A DNA stretch of 64,000 bases, taken from contig CM055198.1 in the NCBI GenBank assembly GCA_029224185.1, positions 744,001-808,000 on the forward strand, read 5' to 3'. The number at the start of each line of letters is the position of its first letter. Position 1 is the first letter of the stretch. Below are positions 21,518-31,249 of this stretch, piece by piece. The stretch is from Karalla daura (taxonomy: Eukaryota > Chordata > Actinopteri > Chaetodontiformes > Leiognathidae). The position numbers and the translations under genes are program-made. A model generated the notes under the pieces. That model was given only the letters and a program-made list of their open reading frames with translations. It had not been told where the DNA came from and did not search any database.

Positions 21518-22728
21518 ACTCACCGGCCACTTTATTAGGTACACCTGTCCAACTGCTCGTTAACACTTAATTTCTAATCAGCCAATCACATGGTGGCAAC
21601 TCAGTGCATTTAGGCATGTAGACATGGTCAAGACAATCTCCTGCAGTTCAAACCGAGCATCAGGGGAAGAAAGGTGATTTGAGTGACTTTGAACGTGGCA
21701 TGGTTGTTGGTGCCAGAAGGGCTGGCCTGAGTATTTAAGAATCTGCTGATCTACTGGGATTTTCACGCACAACCATCTCTAGGGTTTACAGAGAATGGTC
21801 CGAAAAAGAAAAAATATCCAGTGAGCAGCGGTTCTGTGGGCGGAAATGCCTTGTTGATGCCAGAGGTCAGAGGAGAATGGCCAGACTGGTTCGAGCTGAT
21901 AGAAAGGCAGAAAGGCAACAATAACCACCCGTTACAACCAAGGTAGGCAGAAGAGCATCTCTGAACGCACAGTACGTCGACCTTTGAGGCAGATGGGCTA
22001 CACCAGCAGAAGACCACGCCGGGTGCCACTCCTTTCAACTAAGAACAGGAAACTGAGGCTACAATTTGCACAAGCTCATCGAAATTGGAAAATAGAAGAT
22101 TGGAAAAACGTTGCCTGGTCTGATGAGTCTCGATTTCTGCTGCGACATTCGGATGGTAGGGTCAGAATTTGGCGTCAACAACATGAGAGCACTGATCCAT
22201 CCTGCCTTGTATCAACGGTTCAGGCTGGTGGTGGTGGTGTAATGGTGTGGGGAATATTTTCTTGGCACTCTTTGGGCCCCTTGGTACCAATTGAGCAACG
22301 TTGCAACGCCACAGCCTACCTGAGTATTGTTGCTGACCATGTCCCTTTATGACCACAATGTACCCAACTTCTGATGGCTACTTTCAGCAGGATAATGCAT
22401 CATGTCATAAAGCTGGAATCATCTCAGACTGGTTTCTTGAACATGACAATGAGTTCACTGTACTCAAATAGCCTCCACAGTCACCAGATCTCAATCCAAT
22501 AGAGCATCTTTGGGATGTGGTGGAACGGGAGATTCGCATCATGGATGTGCAGTCGACAAATCTGCACCAACTGTGTGATGCCATCATGTCAATATGGACC
22601 AAACTCTCTGAGGAATGCTTCCAGCACCTTGTTGAATCTATGCCACGAAGAATTGAGGCAGTTCTGAATGCAAAAGGGGGTCCAACCCGTTACTAGCATG
22701 GTGTACCTAATAAAGTGGCCGGTGAATG
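21518..22728 (+). mobile_element. Tc1-like transposon, copy 2 (full length, dead)
   Basis: The element is 1,211 bp with ends CACTCACCGGCCACTTTATT and its near-perfect inverse closing GGCCGGTGAATG. TA dinucleotides flank it at 21516-21517 and 22729-22730. It encodes one broken transposase and shares over 95% identity by eye with copy 1 across the common 3' end. The left flank is I-clade LINE DNA and the right flank is a Gypsy element. Confidence 0.95.
21670..22695 (+). pseudogene. Tc1-like transposase, inactivated
   Basis: Order of pieces: DNA-binding helix-turn-helix (SEKEKISSEQRFCGRK with upstream TTISRVYREW), then RRPRRVPLLSTKNRKLRLQF, then the DDE core. WSDESRF has the first Asp, the FQQDNASCHKAG region has the second, and SPDLNPIEHLW has the Glu. 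Lesions seen: TAA within the N-terminal helix near 21739, a frameshift near 21915, a further frame break near 22345, and TAG in place of a Trp codon at 22468-22470. The gene is clearly non-functional. Confidence 0.9.
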
Positions 22729-22744
22729 TATACGTATATGTCAA

Positions 22745-23060
22745 TATAGTCATCCATTGATTCTCTCTCCGGAGCTGACGGGGAATACAGCCTACCACAT
22801 GGCGGTGCTGTTCCCTCTCAAAGATAAATGGCACAGTCATAAGCCCGGTGTGGTGGAAGTGACGTCGCCTTGGACTTGCTGAAGACCGGAAAGTAGTACC
22901 TGTAGACTTCTGGTACAGCTTTCACGTCCTCCTCGTTGAATGGTTCCAGGCAGCAACCAGTGGACACGACACACCTCCACTTACAACTTTCCCCCCCAAA
23001 TCTTGACCTGCCCTGTCTCCCAATCCAAGACAGGATTATGCTCACTTAGCCAGGGATAAC
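22745..23060 (-). pseudogene. Gypsy reverse transcriptase, N-terminal fragment
   Basis: The translation contains VPEVYRYYFPVFSKSKATSL, then PPHRAYDCAIYL, then in the next part APPCGRLYSPSAPERESMDD. This is the linker between protease and RT and the first RT strand in Gypsy pol. The frame is interrupted after CAIYL (stop). Later RT motifs, including the catalytic DD, are missing because the element ends here. Confidence 0.8.
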
Positions 23061-23480
23061 CCAATATGAGAGGAACAGCAGGCGAAGAAATGACATGAAA
23101 CCTGATGGATTTGCTATGATTACCACTGATAGTCGGAGTCAACACTTCAGTGTTCTCAAAAATCTCAGCTAAAAGATGACTGTCCGACGCACGGGCTGGG
23201 GCAGTGCCCTCTAGTCGCTCAAGACGACCACCAAGCTGGGTCACCAACTCTCGGTCTATGAAGCTAGCTTCAGCTCCTGAATCCACCAGTAATGCCAACT
23301 CCAGCTTCATGAATACAGACTCAACACTACCGTGAAGAAGCAAACGATTAGATATGGGAGGTTTTTTAACATTCCGGCTTATCGGCCCCCCCTGAACTAC
23401 CGAATGAACCCAGTCCTTTACTGGACACGAGGCAGTGTAGTGTCCAGCACCCCCACAATAGAAACAAAGTCCAGCCCTTC
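22981..23480 (-). pseudogene. Gypsy gag zinc knuckle and aspartic protease
   Basis: A single frame runs from a CCHC knuckle (LCFYCGGAGHYTASCPVK, C-x2-C-x4-H-x4-C, about 23405-23470) through a short linker into the protease. The active-site motif is ALLVDSGAEASFID (D-S-G) and the flap and C-terminal part read VPLILGYPWLSEHNPVLDW. Gag and protease therefore share one frame here, common in Gypsy elements. The protease domain itself has no stop. It would cleave the Gag-Pol polyprotein in the particle. Confidence 0.85.
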
Positions 23481-23489
23481 GTCTATGTT

Positions 23490-24281
23490 CTATGTCTTAT
23501 GTTCTTCCAGTTTTAGTGTTGCTTGACCTAAAAACATTGGTTCTGGTTCCGGTTCAAGGCTGACTTCCGCTTCCTCCGGAACTCTAGTTCCAACCCTGAA
23601 GTGCGTCCAGTTAGCTCTGCGATCTAACTTACGAGCCTGAACCCTGGAGTCTGTCCTGACAGTTAGCTCAATAAATTCGTCCAGTGAGGAAGGAACCTCA
23701 TGTGATGATGAACTCGTCCAGAATATAACTGCTCAGACCCGTTAAGTATTGCTCAACCTGCGCAGCCTTATTCCAGCCGCAGTGAGCAGCCTTGGTCCGG
23801 AACTCAATGGAGTAGTCTGCTACAGTCTAATTAGCCTGCTTTAAGCGAGTAAGCCCACTAATTAAACCGCCAGCACTGGTCTCAAATCTGAAAACCTTAC
23901 GTATTTCGGGAGAGAAGCTCTCAAAAGTGGCACAACTAGGAGACCTCCAGTCCAACTTAGTAGTTCCCCACAAATGTGCTCAACCTGCTAAGTGGCTAAT
24001 GACATAGGCTACCTTAGTAGCCTCAAATACAAACGTGACCGGTTGCAGGGCAAACAACAACGAACAGTTAGTTATAAATGGCCCCACGGATTCCTGGTCA
24101 CCGCTGAAGCGCTCTGGACCCTCAAGGTGGGTTTCACAGACAGGAGGCCGAGCAACTTCAGGGTTATCCACCGCTCCCCTAGCCTGATCTTCCGGTAGCC
24201 CTAAACCCCGGGTCTATGAGCAAATGCGCTAATGCACTGCTCAAGCAACTCAAACCTATTGAGAGTGGCTGGGTCACACAT
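23490..24281 (-). pseudogene. Gypsy gag (capsid region), broken
   Basis: The likely start is ATG at 24281-24279 (MCDPATLNRFELLEQCISAF). The capsid segment reads GPERFSGDQESVGPFITNCS, then LLFALQPVTFVFEATKVAYV and ISHLAG, typical of Gypsy gag (PERFSGD...). Further pieces are TKAAHCGWNKAAQVEQYLTG and LDEFIIT. Stops interrupt it after HRPGV, after HLAG and in several later places. Confidence 0.8.
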
Positions 24282-24294
24282 GGCCAGACCATAC

Positions 24295-24865
24295 TGTAAG
24301 GTACTGGCTGGAAGACCCAAAAGCAACAACAAAAAAGGTCAAGGAGACAAAAAGCCTTTATTAAAGATCAACAAAAACCCTGGGTCCCACAGTCGGACTA
24401 AAGAAACACAAAACACACTGACTACACTGAAACAAATGAGCCTTGGACCCTCTGGTCTCCGCAGTACAAAAACCTAACTGATCACTAACAAAAATGAGCC
24501 TGGGACCCTAAGGTCTCAAATAACAGAAAAACACAAAACATCCTAAGCACTAACTAGAACAGAAAAACAAGGTTTTACAGGGAAACAACCAAGAACCCAC
24601 TGAGCTGACTCAAAGAAAACAAAAACTCAACTCTAAACTAGAAAGTAACAAAGGAAAAGAAACAAAGAAAAAAAAAAAGGACAGGAGCAGGAACAAGGCA
24701 CGGAGTGTAGAAGAGTGAGTATGTATACCTGGCTGATGAGCCAGCTGCCAACCTATCGGAAGGGAAACCCTATCATTGGCTTGTAAGCCAATAAGAAGAG
24801 CGCAGGAACAAGAAACAGGCATGCATGCAGGATAAACAGGCAGACATGCAGGCAGGATCATGACA
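24295..24865 (-). repeat. Probable 5' LTR of the Gypsy element
   Basis: On the minus strand the block begins TGTCATGATCCTGCCTGC (24865) and ends ...CCAGTACCTTACA near 24295, giving TG...CA termini. AATAAAGG at about 24353-24360 would be the polyadenylation signal of the R region. The gag ATG follows 14 bases later. The length of about 570 bp is ordinary. No second LTR exists to confirm the borders. An A-run lies at 24665-24678. Confidence 0.6.
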
Positions 24866-26296
24866 CTGTTGATGTTCCTGAACTGGGCAAGAGTAAATTA
24901 AAATATCATCCAAGTAAAAAAATACATCATATACAATCAAAGATTAATTTCCAGCTTTATAATGAAATTAATGTACTTCACCTCCATCTAACAAAACTGA
25001 CACAGGTCCAAGCGAAATTATGGACTTAAAATTGAACAATGCATTCAACAAACATGAAACAAAATGATGACAGAACTTGTGCCCATAACAACCAGGAGTC
25101 AAATCAAATAAGTCTTTATCTTTAGTCATCAAAAACAAATTGCTCTGGACATTTTTTCCACTTTGAAACACTCTCGTGGCTCGAGTGAGACACTGTCAAA
25201 ATAAAAGCATCGGTGTTCCTTGTTATAACTTTCAAAATGAATTTCTTACCAAGAAACTCAACAAAATAAACACGCCCGAATATAACAAGACAGAGGAAGA
25301 TCAACATTGCACTGAAGGTCATTTACACTACTACCAACTCATAACGGTCTTCATCACAATATGGGACGAAAAACATGAATGATTTCGAAACAGATGTGAC
25401 CTTTACTCTCTAAAGCTTAAGTTTGTCAAAATGTCCATGCACTCTTCATACTTTTAAGGATATGGTTGTTGGGTTAAGAGGAGGGTAAAACAGTCTCTTG
25501 GTGCAGAATCGACTTCTGCACTGGACATTCAATGGTGGATGGTTTGCAAAAGCGCTGACCCTCCCTAATATCTGGTCTCCAAAACAAACCCTCACTCATC
25601 TCATGAGTCCAACTTTGTCAACTGCTTCTGTGCCCTTCAGATTAAACAATTCCCCAACACCATGAAAACACCCCTGTTGCTCCACCAAACACCCCTATAT
25701 AACTCCAGTGGTCCAATCCCTCTGTTTCCCCACAGGAGCCTGGAAGTGTGTGCGGTCATGCTGGTGAGTTTACTGGGAATTTGTGCTCTTGTTCAATGCT
25801 AAAAATGTAATAAACCTGATCTGAACGGACAATGTGTTAATGTGTGTTCTTTAAGTGCGGCAATGGTAACCAGATATGAACCAGAGATATGAAAATGGGG
25901 ATGATGAAATTTGTAATAGATGTGTGATACCAACTTGTGCTAAACAGATGATGGTAGGCCTTTCCATGCACCTGTAGCTATGGCAAATGGTGAAGTGTGA
26001 AATGTAAAAACCAGTAAACCAGAGACAGAAAACGGATGAAATGCAATAGGTCAGCCTAGTTTTAAAATGCCGGCAAATGGTTGCCTGGGTGCTGTGTGCT
26101 TGAGTGAGTGTGTGAGTGAGTGAACGGGTGAATGAGTGAGTGAGTGAGTGGGCCCCAAGCCTCACTCCGTAACAAGGAGGCTTGAAAGACTAAACTGTTC
26201 TTGCGTTTCAGTATTTAATGCCTGAATCTTTTTTGCTTCAGGATCTCCAATCTGTACTTCAGTATGAGTATCTCACTTGCATTGAACCCCTAAAGC
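24866..26296. other. Unassigned region
   Basis: No gene is recognised in 1.4 kb. A GAGT-type tetranucleotide tract runs from about 26099 to 26152. Confidence 0.4.
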
Positions 26297-27450
26297 AATG
26301 GTTCTCAGTTATTTTCGGTTAGGTCCACCTTAGGAAGAAGAAAACATTGCAGGCCCCCCAGTCTACACCACGACTATAATTTGTATCATTTGTCTAAAAA
26401 TTGTTAGTACATAAAAAAGGAAAAAATGCATATAGATCGACTTGCAACAAGAAATAACTTTATTAACATTGTTAATAAGTACATTAAAGTGCCTGAAAAA
26501 AGATATCTTAGGTAACTTTAACACTCCTGTCTTCTGTAAACATTTTTTAATAACTGATTTGATACCATTTGATACTGGAAAATAAAATAAAGTAAAGATA
26601 AATAACAAATTAATAATTATCTCAGGATCACTTGAACCTACAAACCAAAAACAATTTGGCACCAACTATAGTGGATTTCTGCGAGGCCAGAATCATAATC
26701 TGATCACACCGTGGCAGTATTACATCTGCATGACAAACTGGCAACCCTAATAGACAGAGAGGACCCTCACATATATTCAGATTTTTTTTCTGATTTTTTT
26801 TAAAATCAGAATGGGGGAATCAGGATTAATGGCTACAATGAGCACGTTTTGCAGCGCACAGCTTTTCAAAGCGGGGCTTGAAGCATGATACTGTAACTCT
26901 TAGCTACTGCTCAATCTTTAGCTGGGAACTGTACTTGCTATTCAGTGCAGCAACAGCAGAAAAGCCTCAGAAAAGTCTCATAGAGATATGATGTTGCAAA
27001 AGGAAGAAGAATGCTCATAGCCTTCTGCCCTATGAGCGGATACTGCCTCTCTACACTCAGCCAGAATTCACTGAGTTTCTGTGATGTGGACTTCAGTCTC
27101 AATGTGGAGTCTGACGTCATGTCAATGAATTGATCCTCCTCTGCAGAACTGAAACTTGTTGGAGCTGGTGCATTAAAAGGGTCTCTCAACCATTCATACT
27201 GGGAACTGTTCTCAGGGATATACTTTTTAAAGTATTCCAACAATGAGGAAATATGCTGCTTAATTTGCGGCATCACTGAGGTGGCATCATAGTAGCATCA
27301 ATAAATTCCTGCGGGGTTATCATCTGTTGAAACGTATTTTCATTGTTGAGATGAGGTGGGATGTATTTTCTACATCCGGTTTGACACAAAGGTGTGAAAA
27401 TGACGTGCCTCATTGTTGATATACAGTATCCCAAAACTACTTTGGAATGG
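26297..27450 (-). mobile_element. hAT transposon relic
   Basis: The left border, CAATGGTTCTCAGTTATTTT then CGG and a GGTCC, is a degenerate Charlie-type hAT terminus (usual form CAGTGGTTCTCAA). Inside lies the transposase C-terminus on the minus strand. The right part fades into a BEL/Pao fragment near 27450 and no right terminus was found. Confidence 0.65.
26905..27276 (-). pseudogene. hAT transposase C-terminus (hATC domain)
   Basis: The translation reads SSQYEWLRDPFNAPAPTSFS, then STLRLKSTSQKLSEFWLSVE, RQYPLIGQKAMSILLPFATS and YLYE. After a frameshift it continues as GFSAVAALNSKYSSQLKIEQ and a stop. FWLSVE and the YLYE..GFSA segment correspond, block for block, to FWLSVE and YLCECGFSAL of the intact hAT protein at 6072-7904, but the sequences are well diverged, so this is a different hAT family. 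The BED finger and catalytic Asp residues are missing. Confidence 0.8.
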
Positions 27451-27454
27451 CAAC

Positions 27455-27900
27455 TATTGACAGCATGCCACATCGTGTTGCTGGCTGGTCTTTTAGGTGA
27501 ACACGGAATCTGAAGGTGTCTGATTCAACGTACTAGTGGATTCCTAAGGCTCTCTCCAAAGTCACCTCCTTGAAGGCCAGGTCAAGAGCCCTCTACTCAG
27601 CAGCCTTCTCCTCAGCAGCATGCTCAGCAGCGGGTATGCTCTCTAGCAAATTTGTTGTTAGACATAAACATGTGCAGCCTTAGACCACCCATGGCACAGT
27701 TTCTGGGTGTCCTGTGTCAGCTGAATTGCATCATCTACATTTGCTATGCTAGTAAAACCATCGTCAACATAGAAATCATTCTTTTTTTTTTGTGGATGCT
27801 TCAAGCTACGAGGACAACTAGTATCCTTTAGGGGAGGGCAGAAACATTGCGAGTCCGATCTCCAGGAGAAGAACAATTGTCGAGTGACTTCCATAGGGTC
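27455..27900 (-). pseudogene. BEL/Pao retrotransposon pol fragment
   Basis: The translation contains KNDFYVDDGFTSIANVDDAI, then QLTQDTQKLC. FYVDDG is the catalytic YVDD of BEL/Pao reverse transcriptase. After stops it continues LERALGIH..YVESDTFRFRVHLKDQPATR and CGMLSIVASI, the post-RT segment that normally runs into VYDPLGF. About 140 residues survive, with at least three stops or frame breaks. No LTR is attached. Nothing of gag or integrase is seen. Confidence 0.8.
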
Positions 27901-28027
27901 AGAAGGGAAGAGTGGAGTGGAGAATTCCTTCCCCTTGAAATTTCATCCTGGTTTTTGACTATGTTGCTCATCAGAGGGTTGTCTTTTGTGATCCGTTGCC
28001 TTGTGCTTATAATATCACAACAGAGAT

Positions 28028-28086
28028 AATTAGATTGCCCAAGGGTCTACAAAGGCGTGGCTTGGGGTATTTGCTCCAGGTCCCCT
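28028..28086 (-). repeat. Family B fragment
   Basis: GATTGCCCAAGGGTCTACAA followed by AGGCGTGGCTTGGGG and CTCCAGGTCCCC matches 42575-42640 in the same direction and the inverse of 18470-18560. Confidence 0.65.
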
Positions 28087-29221
28087 TGCCAATGAAGAAG
28101 ATATTCATTAAAATAAAGTAAAGCAGCCAACATGTGTTAAACAGTGTTAAAAAGTATCAGTAGTGGTATCTATCTCCGACTGGCAGCCACACTGGGAGAA
28201 ACTCACTGAATAATGAGCAGGAGGGAGGAAAACAATGGGCAAACTAGACCCCCTTAGAACAAACTATGACAGGTATCAATGACACTGGGCTTATATTCAC
28301 TTTGTTTCAGATCTATAATAAGTAAATCTTTGAACAACTAATCAACTAAGCAACTAATCTTTTTCTGTCATCAAGTAACCACCCTTCTGTCTTGACTTTG
28401 TTTCAGTTACTGTGTGCACATAGAAAATAAAAAACCTCCCCGCTATGTTCATTTACTATCAAGAAACATTTTTACCATCAGGTAATGTTTTAAATGTAGA
28501 ATGGTACATTATCACTGACTTCGTTCTGAAAAGAAAAAGACCACATGTCACCGGTAAACCCCCACCCTGCCACCCAGCCCCACATTTAAATGACTCTGCA
28601 CCTTGCTGATTGTTAGCCTCTCATTTATATATATTTATTGGGCCATCTGATTTCCATTTACCTCTTTTAAAAGACTGTTAGAGAAGGCCTTCCAACCTCT
28701 CAATCTGCATTGCACTGCTTCAATGATATACCCTTACAGTGGCTCACGAAAGACCACATTCTTTGACAGAAACACCACCTTTAAACAAATAAAAGCTGCA
28801 ATAGAAGCAGCCATGTTGCTGGGATTTGATATAAGAGCCTGAAAACATAAACACAGACCAATGTCACAAGCACTGTCACAAGTGAGTGTGCAGTTCCAGC
28901 CTACTTTGGGCAAGTAAACAATTCCACTTCATTAAATACTGCTGAAATGAATACCAATTAATGAAACAAATTATTGCATTTATATGCTGAATGATGCCTC
29001 CTGTCTGCCTATGTGGCCTTTCCTCCATATACCCACAGGTCTGCCTATCATCATAAACTGCATGTTGATGTCACTGAAGAAGTGTTCATGCATAATTGTA
29101 TGCTTGTGACATTGTTGGAGAATCAGTATAGTGCATACATCACTGTGTCTTAATTATTCATGATGTTGCAAGAGTACCACTTAGGTAAAGGATTAACCTT
29201 TTGTTTTGGACTGCTGTCTCA

Positions 29222-29223
<2 letters not shown>
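28087..29223. other. Unassigned region
   Basis: No coding or repeat signal is recognised in 1.1 kb. A short TATATATTTAT run lies near 28627. Confidence 0.4.
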
Positions 29224-29270
<47 letters not shown>

Positions 29271-29276
29271 GCACAC
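29224..29276 (+). repeat. CA microsatellite
   Basis: (CA)n of about 24 units with two CACG variants at its 3' end. Confidence 0.97.
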
Positions 29277-30040
29277 AAGACAAACAAGTTGAAATACAAA
29301 CTTATTCTTCAAAAGGTGTACATCTTTCTATGTGTAGCATGCTGTACCATTTTGTACTTGCTTTTTTTTATCTCTGCTGTTCAGTTAAATCTGTAGTCTC
29401 CTCAGACAAACCTTTGGCAGGGAGCCATTTGCAAGACCGAGCATGGAGGGAGAGTGCAAATTGAGAAGAAAAAAAAATGGGGGAGAAGGCAAAAGGAGAA
29501 AAAAAATGGAGAGATGGAGGAAAGCATGGAGGATAGTTAGCAGAAAATAGAAGGGTGAAACAAAATGAAATGAGTGAAGTGAATTCATGCTTAGCCCAAC
29601 AACATGAGCAAATTTTGCTGTCAAGGTGAAGGGTGGCAGTCGCTTACCAGGGGAGACCTTGCCACTGTGTAGTACAGGGCATACGCAGATGGTGGAAAAT
29701 TGGCGGCTGCACTTGAACCATACGGAGCACATGAACATGGGGGAGTTTGTAAAGATCCTAGGCATTGGGGGTGAGCTGATGACCAGACCCTGCTGAGTCT
29801 GGCACAAGCACATAGCACTGATACTGGCACTGATGAGGGGTAACTTCTCTTGGATGGGCCCAGAACTAAACTGGCTTTTCAAACAAGACAACAGGAGCCT
29901 GTCTACATTAATGTCTTACAGTAATAGCTTCAGGCTTTCCCCCTCTTTTTAACATTAGCCAGCAAATTTAGTCAGTTGATGGCTATACCTTACATGTATG
30001 TGTACAACTGCTCCTTGTCTTCTGACGCTGTATTTGTTAA
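29277..30040. other. Unassigned region with a weak coding-like patch
   Basis: Between 29640 and 29880 the minus strand has a frame of about 80 codons ending at a good donor (CCCCTG then GTAAGC at 29651-29646). The plus strand also gives a protein-like reading (HLNHTEHMNMGEFVKILGIG) with one stop. Neither resembles a family I know. A purine-rich, GA-type tract lies at 29460-29530. Confidence 0.3.
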
Positions 30041-30260
30041 TTAGTCTCAGCAACAACAATGGTGCCTCACAGAAATATGGTTAGTTGAGTTAGTTGGTTA
30101 GTTGAGTTGGCAAATATGTTAGTCTGAATGAGACTTCTCACATCTCTGGATAAGGAGGTGGAGTGGCAGTCACCTTTGATCATAGGTTTAATTTTTTTTC
30201 AATTTCTCTATTAGCTAATATAAATTACCACCAAGCCCCAACCCTCCGTCACGTCACCCA
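30040..30260 (+). pseudogene. LINE (L2/CR1-type) endonuclease relic
   Basis: A decayed endonuclease reads CLTEIWL (the SLTETWL motif), then after stops GGGVAVTFDHRFNFFS, corresponding to the GRGGGVAV strand-turn. The two motifs are in the right order and spacing for L2/CR1-type endonucleases. Several stops show that it is dead. Confidence 0.55.
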
Positions 30261-30591
30261 TTGGTTTACAAAGGACACTTTATGAGTTTGACTTGCGGGG
30301 GCTGCCATTCCTTGTAATGGAGCAGAGAACCATAGAGTGGGGGTGGAGAAAAATGAATAATATAACTTCTGTCATCCTCAACACACCCACTGATCCATAC
30401 GATCCATACTCGCTATCAGAGAATAACAGGGCCATATGAATGAGGTAAACACAGTCTATTTGTCCGATTAAAATTGCTGAATAAGTATTTCATGATCGAA
30501 AATGGCATTTTTTGACTGGGTGTGTATTGGAGAGAGTGTTTTTTGGAGCCAGGCCTAGCGGATCTCTGTGGTAATGCAAGTAAAGTCATCT

Positions 30592-30660
30592 GGACAAAGG
30601 AATTGACAGTGAGGATTCTTCTCTTGCACTTCTCTAGTGCATTTAACACCATCCTGCCCC
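30592..30660 (+). pseudogene. LINE reverse transcriptase motif A relic
   Basis: TVRILLLHFSSAFNTILPP matches the motif A stretch (LLLDFSSAFNTI) of a LINE reverse transcriptase. The catalytic Asp position is His here (LHFSSAF). Only about 20 codons are recognisable. Confidence 0.55.
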
Positions 30661-31249
30661 CCTGAGACTGAGGCTGAACTGCTGTCACCTCAATGATGCA
30701 AGGACCACAAGAAAAGTGCAATGCATTTCTAGCGCATCTGATGTCAGCCTTTGATATTCATAGTGACCTGACCAGACCTGACCCCATACGCATTTAATTG
30801 CATGTATGTAATGTAATGTAATGTATGTAATGCATGTAGGTCATCCCCTCAACATTGTCAGCACCGGCCAGGAGGGGTTGAAGGCTGGAAGAAGAGAAAA
30901 TAGTGGGAGGCGTCGAGATTGGAAGAAGGAATATCCTGAGAAACTGAGGAAGCCAGCTGAATCAAACTGAGGGGAAAGCGAACTGCAAAGGGATGGACTC
31001 AGGACCCTGCACCCTGCACCTATTCAGTCAGACAAAACATATTCTTGAGAATATTCTTCCAGAATAAGATTTTATGATTTCAGATTATACAATAAAATTG
31101 TATAAATCAGGTGCTATAAAATCAGAGCTATGAACTGATGTCTTGCAACAGCAGCAAAAGAAAAGTGGAAGGACATGTGTAACAACAGGATGTAATGGTG
31201 ATCCAACAACAGAAAATTGTTGCAAGGAACCTCTTGTATCTGCTATGTT
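30661..31249. other. Unassigned region with an ATGTA tract
   Basis: A tract of ATGTA/ATGTAATGTA lies at 30800-30838. Otherwise no recognisable content. Confidence 0.4.

Larger units (their letters stand above)
22745..24865 (-). mobile_element. Ty3/Gypsy retrotransposon, 5' half on the minus strand
   Basis: Reading from 24865 down: LTR, gag, zinc knuckle, protease, then the start of reverse transcriptase, which is cut off at about 22745 next to the Tc1 copy. No integrase, RNase H or 3' LTR is present. Frames are mostly readable with a few stops, so it is a truncated, moderately aged copy. Confidence 0.85.

Noticed and set aside
29640..29891. Minus-strand frame with a good donor, possible host exon
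   Set aside because: The opposite strand reads equally well, no acceptor or partner exon was found, and no family is recognised; kept only as a note.
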